Shown: positions 25,654-37,120, counted from the stretch's first letter. The stretch is 64,000 nt of DNA from Streptomyces luteogriseus (GCF_014205055.1 NZ_JACHMS010000001.1:5084001-5148000), one strand, 5' to 3'. Made by a program: numbers and translations. The notes: generated by a model from the letters alone, not told the origin.

Positions 25654-26715
25654 GTGAAGAAGACCTCGACCCGGCTGGCCGACGGTCGCGAGCTCATCTA
25701 CTACGACCTGCGTGACGACAGCGTGCGGAACGCGACCGACCGACGCCCGCTGGACCGCACCGTCACCACGTCCGAGATCCGCCGCGACCCCCTGCTCGGC
25801 GACTCCGTCGCCATCGCCTCGCACCGCCAGGGCCGCACCTACCACCCCCCGGCCGACGAGTGCCCCCTGTGCCCGTCGGCGGGCGATCGCCTGAGCGAGA
25901 TCCCGGACTCCTCGTACGACGTCGTCGTGTTCGAGAACCGCTTCCCCTCGCTCGCCGGCGACTCGGGCCGCTGCGAGGTCGTCTGCTTCACCTCCGACCA
26001 CAACGCGTCCTTCGGTGAACTCACCGAGGAGCAGGCGGGCCTGGTGCTGGAAGCGTGGACGGACCGCACGTCGGAGCTCTCGCATCTCCCCTCCGTCGAG
26101 CAGGTGTTCTGCTTCGAGAACCGGGGCGCCGAGATCGGCGTGACCCTCCAGCACCCCCACGGGCAGATCTACGCCTACCCCTTCACCACGCCCCGCACCG
26201 CCCTGATGCTCCGCTCGGCCGCGACCCACAAGGAGATGACCGGCGGGGAGAACCTCTTCGACGCCGTCCTGGAGCGTGAACTCGCCGGTGAGCGGGTCGT
26301 CCTGGAGGGTGAACACTGGGTCGCCTTCGTGCCGTACGCCGCGCACTGGCCGTACGAGGTCCACCTCTACCCCAAGCGCCGTGTGCCCGACCTGCTCGGC
26401 CTGGACGAGGGCGCGCGCACAGAGTTCCCCAAGATTTATCTGGAACTCTTGAGGCGCTTCGACCGGATCTTCGGTGAGAGTGAATCCCCGACGCCGTACA
26501 TCGCGGCCTGGCATCAGGCACCGTTCGGCTCGCTGGAGGAGTTCGACGGGGTCGTGCGCGAGGACTTCGCGCTGCACCTCGAGCTTTTCACCATCCGCCG
26601 CACTTCCGGCAAGCTGAAGTTCCTCGCGGGTTCCGAGTCCGGCATGAACGTGTTCATCAACGACGTGCCGCCGGAGCGCGCGGCCGAGCGACTGCGAGAG
26701 GTAGCGAGTTCATGA
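25654..26715 (+). CDS. galT: Galactose-1-phosphate uridylyltransferase
   Basis: Product of 353 residues. It exchanges UMP between UDP-glucose and galactose-1-phosphate in the Leloir pathway. The active-site HxHxQ motif is visible as LQHPHGQIYAYP, and a CPLC zinc-knuckle-like pair lies in PADECPLCPSAG. FENRFPSLA and AAWHQAPFG are typical flanking motifs. The GTG at 25654 was chosen because AAGGAG lies 6 nt upstream; the earlier GTG at 25609 lies inside the promoter. The stop overlaps the galE ATG. Confidence 0.95.
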   Translation: MKKTSTRLADGRELIYYDLRDDSVRNATDRRPLDRTVTTSEIRRDPLLGDSVAIASHRQGRTYHPPADECPLCPSAGDRLSEIPDSSYDVVVFENRFPSLAGDSGRCEVVCFTSDHNASFGELTEEQAGLVLEAWTDRTSELSHLPSVEQVFCFENRGAEIGVTLQHPHGQIYAYPFTTPRTALMLRSAATHKEMTGGENLFDAVLERELAGERVVLEGEHWVAFVPYAAHWPYEVHLYPKRRVPDLLGLDEGARTEFPKIYLELLRRFDRIFGESESPTPYIAAWHQAPFGSLEEFDGVVREDFALHLELFTIRRTSGKLKFLAGSESGMNVFINDVPPERAAERLREVASS

Positions 26716-27680
26716 GCGGGAAGTACCTGGTGACGGGCGGCGCGGGATACGTCGGCAGCGTGGTCGCGCAGCACCTGCTGGAGGCCGGTCACGAGGTCGT
26801 CGTCCTCGACAACCTCTCCACGGGCTTCCGTGAGGGCGTCCCCGCGGGCGCGACGTTCGTCGAGGGCGACATCCGCGACGCCGCCAAGTGGCTGGACCCC
26901 TCCTTCGACGGCGTGCTGCACTTCGCCGCGTTCTCGCAGGTCGGCGAGTCGGTCGTGAAGCCCGAGAAGTACTGGGACAACAACGTCGGCGGCACCATGG
27001 CGCTGCTGGCCGCGATGCGCGAGGCGGGCGTGCGCACGCTGGTCTTCTCCTCCACGGCGGCGACGTACGGCGAGCCGGAGCAGGTCCCGATCGTCGAGTC
27101 GGCGCCCACGTCCCCGACCAACCCGTACGGCGCCTCGAAGCTCGCCGTCGACCACATGATCACGGGCGAGGCCGCGGCGCACGGACTCGGCGCGGTCTCC
27201 CTGCGCTACTTCAACGTGGCGGGCGCGTACGGCGCGTACGGCGAGCGCCACGACCCCGAGTCCCACCTGATCCCGCTGGTCCTCCAGGTCGCGCAGGGCA
27301 GGCGCGAGGCGATCTCGGTCTTCGGTGACGACTACCCGACGCCGGACGGCACCTGCGTGCGCGACTACATCCACGTCGCGGACCTGGCCGAGGCCCACCT
27401 GCTGGCCCTGACGGCCGCCGCCCCCGGCGAGCACCTGATCTGCAACCTCGGCAACGGCAACGGCTTCTCGGTCCGCGAGGTCATCGAGACGGTCCGCACG
27501 GTGACGGGCCACGCGATCCCGGAAGTGGTCGCCCCGCGCCGGGGCGGTGACCCGGCGGTCCTGGTGGCATCGGCCGGCACGGCCCGCGAGAAGCTGGGCT
27601 GGAACCCGTCCCGCGCGGACCTCGCGGGGATCGTCGCGGACGCGTGGGACTTCGCGCAGAACATCTCAAGGGAGCAGTAG
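26712..27680 (+). CDS. galE: UDP-glucose 4-epimerase
   Basis: Product of 322 residues, an extended short-chain dehydrogenase that interconverts UDP-galactose and UDP-glucose. The NAD-binding motif VTGGAGYVGS is at residues about 7-16. The catalytic Ser region is FSSTAATYG, and the YxxxK pair is in NPYGASKLAVDHM. SLRYFNVAGAYG and CVRDYIHVADLAEAHLLAL are typical of GalE. Translation starts in a 4-base overlap with galT. The stop shares one base with the galK GTG (TAGTG), so the three genes are tightly coupled. Confidence 0.95.
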   Translation: MSGKYLVTGGAGYVGSVVAQHLLEAGHEVVVLDNLSTGFREGVPAGATFVEGDIRDAAKWLDPSFDGVLHFAAFSQVGESVVKPEKYWDNNVGGTMALLAAMREAGVRTLVFSSTAATYGEPEQVPIVESAPTSPTNPYGASKLAVDHMITGEAAAHGLGAVSLRYFNVAGAYGAYGERHDPESHLIPLVLQVAQGRREAISVFGDDYPTPDGTCVRDYIHVADLAEAHLLALTAAAPGEHLICNLGNGNGFSVREVIETVRTVTGHAIPEVVAPRRGGDPAVLVASAGTAREKLGWNPSRADLAGIVADAWDFAQNISREQ

Positions 27681-28834
27681 TGGGCGCACAGCAGGTGCGG
27701 GACGGTTTCGAGGAGCTCTACGGAGCCGCCCCCGAGGGTGTCTGGGCGGCCCCGGGCCGCGTCAACCTCATCGGTGAGCACACCGACTACAACGACGGCT
27801 TCGTGATGCCCTTCGCGCTGCCGCACACCGCCGTGGCGGCCGTCTCCCGGCGCACGGACGGCGTGCTGCGCCTGCACTCGGCGGACGTCGAGGGCGGGGT
27901 GACCGAGCTCCGTCTCGACGATCTCGCCCCCGAGTCGGACAAGAACTGGACGGCGTACCCGGCGGGCGTGGTCTGGGCCCTGCGCGAGGCCGGCCACGCG
28001 GTCACGGGCGCGGACATCCACCTGAGTTCCACGGTCCCGTCGGGCGCGGGCCTGTCGTCGTCGGCGGCCCTGGAGATCGTCGTCGCCCTGGCCCTGAACG
28101 AGCTGTTCTCCCTCGGCCTGCGGGGCTGGCAGCTGGCCCGCCTGTGCCAGCGCGCGGAGAACATCTACGTCGGCGCCCCGGTCGGCATCATGGACCAGAC
28201 GGCGTCGGCCTGCTGCGAGACCGGCCACGCCCTGTTCCTCGACACGCGCGACCTCTCCCAGCATCAGATCCCCTTCGACCTGGCCGCCGAGGGCATGCGG
28301 TTGCTGGTCGTCGACACGCAGGTCAAGCACTCCCACAGCGAGGGCGAGTACGGCAAGCGCCGCGCCGGCTGCGAGAAGGGCGCGGACCTGCTGGGCGTCG
28401 ACGCCCTCCGGGACGTCCCCCACGCCGACCTGGACGCGGCGCTGGCCCGCCTTGGCGACGAGGAGGAGGTCCGACGCCTGGTCCGCCACATCGTCACGGA
28501 GAACGCGCGCGTCGAACGGGTCGTCTCCCTCCTGGAGTCGGGCGAGACCCGCGCGATCGGTCCCGTCCTGGTCGAGGGCCACGCCTCGCTCCGCGACGAC
28601 TTCCGCATCTCCTGCCCCGAACTGGACCTGGTCGTCGACACGGCCCTGGCCAACGGGGCCCTGGGCGCCCGCATGACGGGCGGCGGCTTCGGCGGCTCGG
28701 CGATCGTCCTCGCGGAGGAGCCGGACGTCGACGCCATCACCAAGGCGGTGACAGAGGCCTTCGCGACGGCGGGCTTCACGACCCCCCGCGTCTTCGAAGC
28801 GGTCCCGTCGGCAGGCGCCCACCGCCTCCTCTGA
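27680..28834 (+). CDS. galK: Galactokinase
   Basis: Product of 384 residues, a GHMP kinase that makes galactose-1-phosphate. Signature motifs are GRVNLIGEHTDYNDGFVMPFAL (substrate), the ATP loop TVPSGAGLSSSAALEI, and the C-terminal GARMTGGGFGGSAIVL. The catalytic Asp is in VGIMDQTAS. It is last in galTEK and is followed by a perfect 13-bp hairpin. Confidence 0.95.
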   Translation: MGAQQVRDGFEELYGAAPEGVWAAPGRVNLIGEHTDYNDGFVMPFALPHTAVAAVSRRTDGVLRLHSADVEGGVTELRLDDLAPESDKNWTAYPAGVVWALREAGHAVTGADIHLSSTVPSGAGLSSSAALEIVVALALNELFSLGLRGWQLARLCQRAENIYVGAPVGIMDQTASACCETGHALFLDTRDLSQHQIPFDLAAEGMRLLVVDTQVKHSHSEGEYGKRRAGCEKGADLLGVDALRDVPHADLDAALARLGDEEEVRRLVRHIVTENARVERVVSLLESGETRAIGPVLVEGHASLRDDFRISCPELDLVVDTALANGALGARMTGGGFGGSAIVLAEEPDVDAITKAVTEAFATAGFTTPRVFEAVPSAGAHRLL

Positions 28835-28847
28835 CCGGCCCCGGCGA

Positions 28848-28882
28848 GCGATGCCCTCCCTGCGACTGGGGGAGGGCATCGC
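28848..28882. terminator. Terminator of the gal operon
   Basis: A perfect 13-bp stem (GCGATGCCCTCCC / GGGAGGGCATCGC) with a 9-nt loop. Confidence 0.75.
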
Positions 28883-28894
28883 CGTCACGGTCAG

Positions 28895-29302
28895 CGGTTG
28901 ACGGACGCCGTCCTCGTTCTTCTTCAGGCCGAGGTTGTGGACGACGTAGCTGTTCGGCGTGGTCCTGGTGCCTTGCAGCTTGTTCGCCTGGCGATTCCTG
29001 AGGTCCGCCTTGCTCTCGTCGACGCAGTAGGTCAGGGCTGCCGACCGCTTGCCGACCAGCGTCACCTTGCGGTCGTAGTAGCGCAGGGTGCCGGCCCAGC
29101 TGGTCTTCTCGTCGATGGCGCGCTTCGCCTACTGGTAGACGCCGACCAGGGCGTTGTCCGTGTAGTAGAGGGCCATGCCCGACTTCTTCATGTCGCCGTA
29201 CGCCATGGCCCGCCAGACCGTGCTGACGGTTCGTTCGCTGTCCGCGAGGATCGTGTCCTTGGTGGCGTCGCCGGTCCGCTGATCCTCGAGGACCAGCTTC
29301 AC
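28895..29302 (-). pseudogene. Broken gene for a secreted or lipoprotein-like hypothetical protein
   Basis: Reading leftward from the GTG at 29302, the frame gives KLVLEDQRTGDATKDTILAD ... MALYYTDNALVGVYQ, then an in-frame TAG (29129-29131). The same frame then continues as AKRAIDEKTSWAGTLRYYDRK ... ALTYCVDESKADL ... NSYVVHNLGL. This pattern (GDATKDTILAD, an ALTYC-like strand) resembles small Streptomyces secreted hypothetical proteins, but the signal peptide is missing and the C-terminus runs into the gal terminator. It is interpreted as a remnant with a 5' deletion and a nonsense mutation; a sequencing error could explain the stop but not the missing start. Confidence 0.6.
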
Positions 29303-29332
29303 GGATCAACGCCATCCCGTCGCCGGAAGGCC

Positions 29333-29791
29333 TCAGCCCAGCCTCTTCGTCAGCATGTACTCCGTGATGCCCGGGGGATAGTCCGGCACCACGGACACCA
29401 CCTCGTACCCCTGCTTCTCGTAGAACCGCGGGGCCTGGAAGTCCCAGGTCTCCAGGCGGGACGCGCGGCAGCCGCGCGAGGTTGTCGCGATCTGTTCCGC
29501 CTGCGCGAGCAACCGCGCGCCCAGACCCCTGCCGCGGTGGCGTTCGTCGACCCAGAGGTAGGTCACGTGGAGCCAGGTCGCCCAGGTGTGGCCGACCAGG
29601 CCGCCGGCGAGGGCGTCGTCCCGGTCGTTCACAGCCCACACATGCAAGGGGGCGTCCCTTTCGTCCGGTGTTCCGCGCAGGGCGCGCAGGATCGGAGAGG
29701 CGGCTGTGTTCGTGTCCCGCAGGCGTGTGCGGAGCAGATCACGTCGGGCCTTGTCGACTTCTGTCTCAAGACGGAACATGCGGCACACCAT
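29333..29791 (-). CDS. GNAT family N-acetyltransferase
   Basis: Product of 152 residues. The acetyl-CoA binding motif A is seen as LWVDERHRGRGLGARLLAQAEQIA. Motif B follows as ASRLETWDFQAPRFYEKQGYEVVSVVPDYPPG. The substrate cannot be predicted. Two starts are possible: the ATG at 29791 or the internal ATG four codons later (MFRLETEVDK), which may be the true one because it begins the conserved part. Confidence 0.82.
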   Translation of the reverse strand: MVCRMFRLETEVDKARRDLLRTRLRDTNTAASPILRALRGTPDERDAPLHVWAVNDRDDALAGGLVGHTWATWLHVTYLWVDERHRGRGLGARLLAQAEQIATTSRGCRASRLETWDFQAPRFYEKQGYEVVSVVPDYPPGITEYMLTKRLG

Positions 29792-30098
29792 AAACGCGTC
29801 GGACAGTCAGTTCTGCAAATAACCTTCCGCTCCGGGCCCCCGTCCGTACCCTGATGAACAGCACCGGTGGGGGCCGGTGCCGCTCAGGGGGCGAGACAGC
29901 CGGGTACGACGCCCGGGGTGGGGGTAGCGGTACTGCACGGCGGCGGCCGTGCGGCTGCGGCGACCCGAACAGGCTGCCGCGGCACCGACCCACGGTCGGA
30001 CGCGGCGGATCCGGACACTCCGGCGTCGTACCCGCGCGGTGTCCTCCTCCGACGATGGGGTAGCCCCTGCTCTTCGGGAGCTCGGGGAAGGGGGTTTC
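29792..30098. other. Leader of the orphan response regulator
   Basis: 307 bp. TACCCT at 29847-29852 may be a -10 element; a short hairpin (GCACCGG / CCGGTGC, 29861-29880) follows just downstream. The next 200 bp are GC-rich with no start having a good ribosome site until 30099. Confidence 0.3.
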
Positions 30099-30866
30099 GT
30101 GGTTCGCATCCGTGTCCTGGTCGTCGACGACCATCGCATCTTCGCCGAGTCACTCGCGGCGGCCCTGGCGGCCGAACCGGACGTCGACGTCTCCGCGGCC
30201 GGCAGTGGTCCGGCCGCGCTGCGCAGTCTGGAGCGGGCGGTCGTCGAGGGGCGGCGTTTCGACGTGCTGCTCGTGGACGCCGATCTGGGCGGCAAGGTGC
30301 CGGGCGCCCGCCCGGCCGTACCCGTGCAGGAGGGCAACGAGGACGGGCTCGTCGACGGGATCTCCCTCGTCACGGGCGTGCGCTCCGCGCAGCCGCACGT
30401 ACGGATCGTCGTGCTCGCCGAGAAGGACGATCCGCGGCGGGCGGCGCTCGCCCTGCAGGCAGGCGCCTGCGGATGGGTGGCGAAGGACTGCTCGCTGTCC
30501 CGGCTGCTCACGGTCATCCGGGGCGTGCTGCGGGACGAGACGCACCTGCCGCCCGCGCTGCTGACGGGAGTGCTGCGAGAACTCACCGCCGCCCGCAAGC
30601 ACCGCACCGAGAGCGAGCGGCTCGTCGAGTCCCTCACTCCGCGTGAGCGGGAAGTGCTGCGGTGCATGGTCGCGGGGCTGGGGCGCAAGGCCGTCGCCGA
30701 GCGCCTGTATCTGTCGCCGCACACCGTGCGGACCCATATGCAGAACGTGCTCGGCAAGCTCGGCGTGCATTCCACCCTCGCCGCCGTCGCCCTCGCGCGG
30801 CGCGCCGGGGTCGGACCCGTGGACCTAGCCGGGGATGTTGTCGAACGGGGCGGTCAGCTGGCGTAG
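30099..30866 (+). CDS. LuxR/NarL-type response regulator with an extended receiver loop
   Basis: Product of 255 residues. The receiver keeps the acidic pair (VLVVDDHRIF), the phospho-acceptor Asp in DVLLVDADL and the Lys in GWVAKDCS. About 25 extra residues (GGKVPGARPAVPVQEGNEDG) follow the phospho site, and the switch Thr is Ala (VVLAEKDD). The LuxR helix-turn-helix is complete (SLTPREREVLRCMVAGLGRKAVAERLYLSPHTVRTHMQNVLGKLGV). The GTG at 30099 follows GGGAAGGGGG. No kinase gene is adjacent, so it is an orphan. Its last 42 bases overlap the convergent marR-like gene. Confidence 0.87.
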   Translation: MVRIRVLVVDDHRIFAESLAAALAAEPDVDVSAAGSGPAALRSLERAVVEGRRFDVLLVDADLGGKVPGARPAVPVQEGNEDGLVDGISLVTGVRSAQPHVRIVVLAEKDDPRRAALALQAGACGWVAKDCSLSRLLTVIRGVLRDETHLPPALLTGVLRELTAARKHRTESERLVESLTPREREVLRCMVAGLGRKAVAERLYLSPHTVRTHMQNVLGKLGVHSTLAAVALARRAGVGPVDLAGDVVERGGQLA

Positions 30867-31322
30867 CAGCCCCGCCAGTTCGCCGCGCTGGGCCCGGGAT
30901 AGCTCCGCGAGGATCGCGCGCTCCTGGTCCAGCAGACCCGCCAGGGCCTGGTCCGCGCGGTCCCGGCCCTCGTCCGTCAGCCGGACCAGGACACCGCGGC
31001 GGTCACTGGGGTCGGGAAGCCGTTCCACCAGGCCCTTCTTGGCCAGGCGGTCGATGCGGTTCGTCATCGTGCCCGAGGTGACGAGCGTCTGGGTGAGGAG
31101 CTGACCCGGCGAGAGCTGGTACGGCGTGCCCGCGCGGCGCAGGGCCGTCAGGACGTCGAACTCCCACGGCTCCAGCTGGTGCTCCGAGAACGCCAGCCGG
31201 CGCGCCCGGTCCAGATGCCGGGCCAGTCTGCTCACGCGGCTGAGCACCTCGAGCGGTTCCACGTCGAGGTCAGGGCGCTCCCGGCGCCATGCTGCGACCA
31301 GCCGATCGACCTCGTCCTCCAT
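30825..31322 (-). CDS. MarR family transcriptional regulator
   Basis: Product of 165 residues. The winged helix shows WEFDVLTALRRAGTPYQLSPGQLLTQTLVTSGTMTNRIDRLAKKGLVERLPDPSDRRGVLVRLTDEG, a full MarR signature. It is divergent from the methyltransferase gene at 31467, with candidate operators between them, so it probably controls itself and that gene. Ligand unknown. The 3' end overlaps the convergent response regulator. Confidence 0.9.
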   Translation of the reverse strand: MEDEVDRLVAAWRRERPDLDVEPLEVLSRVSRLARHLDRARRLAFSEHQLEPWEFDVLTALRRAGTPYQLSPGQLLTQTLVTSGTMTNRIDRLAKKGLVERLPDPSDRRGVLVRLTDEGRDRADQALAGLLDQERAILAELSRAQRGELAGLLRQLTAPFDNIPG

Positions 31323-31355
31323 GACGATCAGTGTAGTGGTTGTGTCGACGTAGAG

Positions 31356-31388
31356 TCTCTTGACGTCCAGTTTCTTGACATCGAGATA
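31356..31388. promoter_or_regulatory. Candidate MarR operators and -35 elements
   Basis: Two direct copies of CTTGACRTCSAG lie 15 bp apart (31359-31370 and 31374-31385). The second, TTTCTTGACATCGAGATA, is an imperfect inverted repeat like known MarR sites in Streptomyces. Each contains a TTGAC -35-like core. Regulation is inference from position. Confidence 0.5.
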
Positions 31389-31430
31389 TTTGAGAGATCA
31401 CGCTGGGTGTGCGTCCCGACGGTCGCCACG

Positions 31431-31457
31431 AGGACACACAGGACACACAGGACACCA
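31431..31457 (+). repeat. Short 9-bp tandem repeat before the methyltransferase gene
   Basis: AGGACACAC is repeated about three times directly before the AGGAGG Shine-Dalgarno of the gene at 31467. Confidence 0.8.
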
Positions 31458-31466
31458 GGAGGACCC

Positions 31467-32297
31467 ATGCCCGCAGCCATCCCCACCTGGGACCCCACCC
31501 AGTACCTCCGTCACGCCGGCCACCGCGCCCGCCCCTTCGCCGACCTCCTCGGCCGCGTCCCCGACCTGCCCACGCGGCCGCCCGCGGACCGCCCCCGCAT
31601 CGCCGACCTCGGCTGCGGCCCCGGCAACGTCACCACGCTGCTCACCGCCCGCTGGCCCACCGCCCGGATCACCGGCTACGACAACTCGCCCGAGATGCTC
31701 GACAAGGCCCACGTCGACCACGAGGGGCCGACCTCGGGCGGCGGGCGTCTCGACTTCGGCCACGCCGACGTACGGACGTGGACGCCGGACGAGCCCCACG
31801 ACCTGATCGTCAGCAACGCCACGCTCCAGTGGGTGCCGGGGCACGCCGAGCGGTTCCGTGACTGGGTGGCAGGGCTGAAACCGGGCGGCACCCTCGCCTT
31901 CCAGGTGCCGGGCAACTTCGACGCCCCCAGCCACCGGCTCATGCGCGAACTCGCCGGTTCACCGCGCTGGCGCGGCCCGCTCGCCGACACCCTGCGCCAC
32001 ACCGACGCCGTCCACACCCCCGAGGCCTACCTGGAGCGGCTGACGTCCCTCGGCTGCGCGGCCGACGTGTGGGAGACGACGTACATCCACCTGCTCCAGG
32101 GCGAGGACCCGGTGCTCGACTGGGTGAAGGGGACCGGCCTGCGGCCCGTGCTGACCGCGCTCGCCGACGAGCCCGAGGCGCGGGAGGCGTTCCTGGCCGA
32201 GTACCGGGCGGCCCTGCGCGAGGCGTATCCGGCAGGACCGCACGGTACGCCGTTCCCGTTCCGCCGGGTGTTCGCCGTCGCCCGGAAGGAGGGCTGA
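31467..32297 (+). CDS. tam: Trans-aconitate 2-methyltransferase-like SAM methyltransferase
   Basis: Product of 276 residues. The SAM-binding motif I is ADLGCGPGNVTTLL, followed by ITGYDNSPEMLDKA and HDLIVSNATLQWVPGH. WDPTQYLRHAGHRARPFADLL at the N-terminus and FPFRRVFAVARK at the C-terminus are typical of Tam, which methylates trans-aconitate, a by-product that inhibits aconitase. The ATG at 31467 has AGGAGG 5 nt upstream. Divergent from a MarR regulator. Confidence 0.85.
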   Translation: MPAAIPTWDPTQYLRHAGHRARPFADLLGRVPDLPTRPPADRPRIADLGCGPGNVTTLLTARWPTARITGYDNSPEMLDKAHVDHEGPTSGGGRLDFGHADVRTWTPDEPHDLIVSNATLQWVPGHAERFRDWVAGLKPGGTLAFQVPGNFDAPSHRLMRELAGSPRWRGPLADTLRHTDAVHTPEAYLERLTSLGCAADVWETTYIHLLQGEDPVLDWVKGTGLRPVLTALADEPEAREAFLAEYRAALREAYPAGPHGTPFPFRRVFAVARKEG

Positions 32298-32343
32298 TGA
32301 TCGCCGCTCCCGCTTACGCAGGCGATGCGGCAACGCCACGGGT

Positions 32344-33021
32344 TCAGGCCTTGCGCCGCCCTATCAGATGCGGCTTGGCCTCTATCCCGTCCAGACCGTG
32401 CCATGCCAGGTTCACCAGGTGCGCGGCCACCTCGGCCTTCTTCGGCCGGCGCACGTCCAGCCACCACTGGCCGGTCAGGGCGACCATGCCGACCAGCGCC
32501 TGGGCGTACAGCGGGGCCAGCTTGGGGTCGAAGCCGCGGCTCTTGAACTCGCGGCCCAGAATGTCCTCCACCTGCGTGGCGATGTCCGAGATCAGCGAGG
32601 CGAAGGAGCCCGTCGACTGGGGGATGGGGGAGTCACGGACCAGGATGCGGAAACCGTCCGTGTACTCCTCGATGTAGTCCAACAGCGCGAACGCCGCCTG
32701 CTCGCACAGTTCGCGGGGATGACCGGCCGTGAGGGAGCTGGTCACCATGTCCAGCAGGCGCCGCATCTCACGGTCCACCACGACCGCGTACAGCCCTTCC
32801 TTGCCGCCGAAGTGCTCGTACACCACCGGCTTGGAGACCCCGGCCTTCGCCGCGATCTCCTCCACCGACGTGCCCTCGAAACCCTTCGCCGCGAAGAGCG
32901 TGCGACCGATCTCCAGCAGCTGCTGACGGCGCTCGGCACCGGTCATCCGGGTGCGACGCGCTCGCCGCGGCTTGTCATTGCTGGGGGTGCTGCTCGAGTC
33001 GGTCGCCACAGCGCCCATCAT
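32344..33021 (-). CDS. TetR family regulator, probable controller of the desaturase
   Basis: Product of 225 residues. The N-terminal helix-turn-helix is clear (RRQQLLEIGRTLFAAKGFEGTSVEEIAAKAGVSKPVVYEHFGGKEGLYAVVVDREM). The C-terminal ligand domain is of the kind seen in fatty-acid-responsive TetR proteins. The start codon overlaps the stop of the upstream desaturase gene by four bases (ATGA), so the regulator is translated from the mRNA it probably represses. Acyl-CoA as ligand is inference. Confidence 0.88.
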   Translation of the reverse strand: MMGAVATDSSSTPSNDKPRRARRTRMTGAERRQQLLEIGRTLFAAKGFEGTSVEEIAAKAGVSKPVVYEHFGGKEGLYAVVVDREMRRLLDMVTSSLTAGHPRELCEQAAFALLDYIEEYTDGFRILVRDSPIPQSTGSFASLISDIATQVEDILGREFKSRGFDPKLAPLYAQALVGMVALTGQWWLDVRRPKKAEVAAHLVNLAWHGLDGIEAKPHLIGRRKA

Positions 33022-34031
33022 GCCGCCTCGACGGGCTCCTTTCCGCGCGGGGAGCCGCCTTCCCCGGTGTCACGGCGCGAATCGATACGCGAGCGTGACG
33101 GCCACCGCACGTCGTAGGCCCAGCCCGCCATCTCGAACCAGCGGATCAGCCGGGCGGACGAATCCAGCTGCCCGCGCATCACGCCGTGCCGGGCGGACGT
33201 CGGGTCGGCGTGGTGCAGGTTGTGCCAGGACTCACCGCAGGACAGCACCGCCAGCCACCACACGTTGCCCGAACGGTCCCGCGACTTGAAGGGGCGCTTG
33301 CCGACCGCGTGGCAGATCGAGTTGATCGACCAGGTCACGTGGTGCAGCAGGGCCACCCGCACCAGCGAGCCCCAGAAGAACCCGGTGAACGCGCCCCACC
33401 AGGACATCGTGACCAGACCGCCGATCAGCGGCGGCAGCCCCAGCGACACCACCGTCCACAGGACGAACTGGCGCGAGATGGCGCGGAGCGTCTTGTCCTT
33501 GATCAGGTCCGGGGCGTACTTCTCCTGCGACGTCTGCTCCTCGTCGAACATCCATCCGATGTGCGCCCACCACAGACCCTTCATCAGGGCCGGAAGGGTC
33601 TCCCCGAACCGCCACGGCGAATGCGGGTCGCCCTCCGCGTCCGAGAACTTGTGGTGCTTGCGGTGATCGGCCACCCAGCGCACCAGCGGACCCTCGACCG
33701 CCATCGACCCCGCGATCGCCAGGGCGATCTTCAGCGGCCGCTTGGCCTTGAAGGAACCGTGCGTGAAGTGACGGTGGAAGCCGATCGTGATGCCGTGGCA
33801 CCCCAGGTAGTAGAAGAAGACCAGCAGACCGAGGTCCAGCCAGCTCACTCCCCAGCCCCACGCCAGCGGCACGGCCGCCAGCAGCGCGACGAACGGAACG
33901 GTGATGAAGAGGAGCAGGGCGATCTGCTCGATGGACCGCTTCTTCTCGCCGCCGAGCGTGGCGTGAGCGGCATCGGTGGCCTGACCGGGCGCCTTCGGGG
34001 CGTCCTCGATCACATCGGAACTACTGGTCAT
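33018..34031 (-). CDS. Membrane fatty-acid (acyl-CoA) desaturase
   Basis: Product of 337 residues, a di-iron membrane desaturase. All three histidine boxes are present: HRHFTHG, HRKHH (VADHRKHHKFSDAEGDPHSP) and HNLHH (GESWHNLHHADPTSARHG). About four membrane helices are seen, e.g. QIALLLFITVPFVALLAAVPLAWGWG. It resembles stearoyl-CoA delta-9 desaturases. The ATG at 34031 was chosen because it follows GGGGACGCGT and begins the conserved part; the frame stays open further upstream into the promoter. It is first gene of an operon with the TetR regulator. Confidence 0.9.
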   Translation of the reverse strand: MTSSSDVIEDAPKAPGQATDAAHATLGGEKKRSIEQIALLLFITVPFVALLAAVPLAWGWGVSWLDLGLLVFFYYLGCHGITIGFHRHFTHGSFKAKRPLKIALAIAGSMAVEGPLVRWVADHRKHHKFSDAEGDPHSPWRFGETLPALMKGLWWAHIGWMFDEEQTSQEKYAPDLIKDKTLRAISRQFVLWTVVSLGLPPLIGGLVTMSWWGAFTGFFWGSLVRVALLHHVTWSINSICHAVGKRPFKSRDRSGNVWWLAVLSCGESWHNLHHADPTSARHGVMRGQLDSSARLIRWFEMAGWAYDVRWPSRSRIDSRRDTGEGGSPRGKEPVEAA

Positions 34032-34099
34032 ACGCGTCCCCTGGGGGGTATGTGGACGGAGAAGGAGTGGCCGGGGCACGCGAACCGTGACGTGCTTCC

Positions 34100-34126
34100 T
34101 ACGGTTCCGTAACCTACGGCATCGTA
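34100..34126. promoter_or_regulatory. Paired dyads upstream of the desaturase-TetR operon, candidate TetR operators
   Basis: TACGGTTCCGTA (34100-34111, arms TACGG/CCGTA) and TACGGCATCGTA (34115-34126, arms TACG/CGTA) lie 15 bp apart and overlap TAGGTT/TAGGAA-like -10 hexamers of the minus strand. This fits autorepression of the operon by its TetR product (inference). Confidence 0.55.
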
Positions 34127-34325
34127 AGTATGGCAGTGCGTCGCCGGGCGGCAAGAGCCCGCGAACCTGCGCGTCTCGGCCGACACCTATCCTGGAGTCG
34201 GTCGGACAGCGCGGTCCGCTCTGATTTCTTCCCGGATGTCCGGACCGTAAGCGGCGCCCCGCCGCGCGAGACGCCGTCCGGGTTCCCCTCCCAGACGAGC
34301 TTCAACACTGCAAGGAGCCGCACCT

Positions 34326-37058
<2,733 letters not shown>

Positions 37059-37070
37059 CCCATCCCGGAC

Positions 37071-37113
37071 ACGAGCGTGCCCCCGAGCCGTACAGGCTCG
37101 GGGGCACGCTCGT
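37071..37113. terminator. Strong bidirectional terminator between ppc and the surface protein gene
   Basis: A perfect 19-bp stem (ACGAGCGTGCCCCCGAGCC and its complement) with a 5-nt loop separates the convergent genes. Confidence 0.85.
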
Positions 37114-37120
37114 TCACCCG

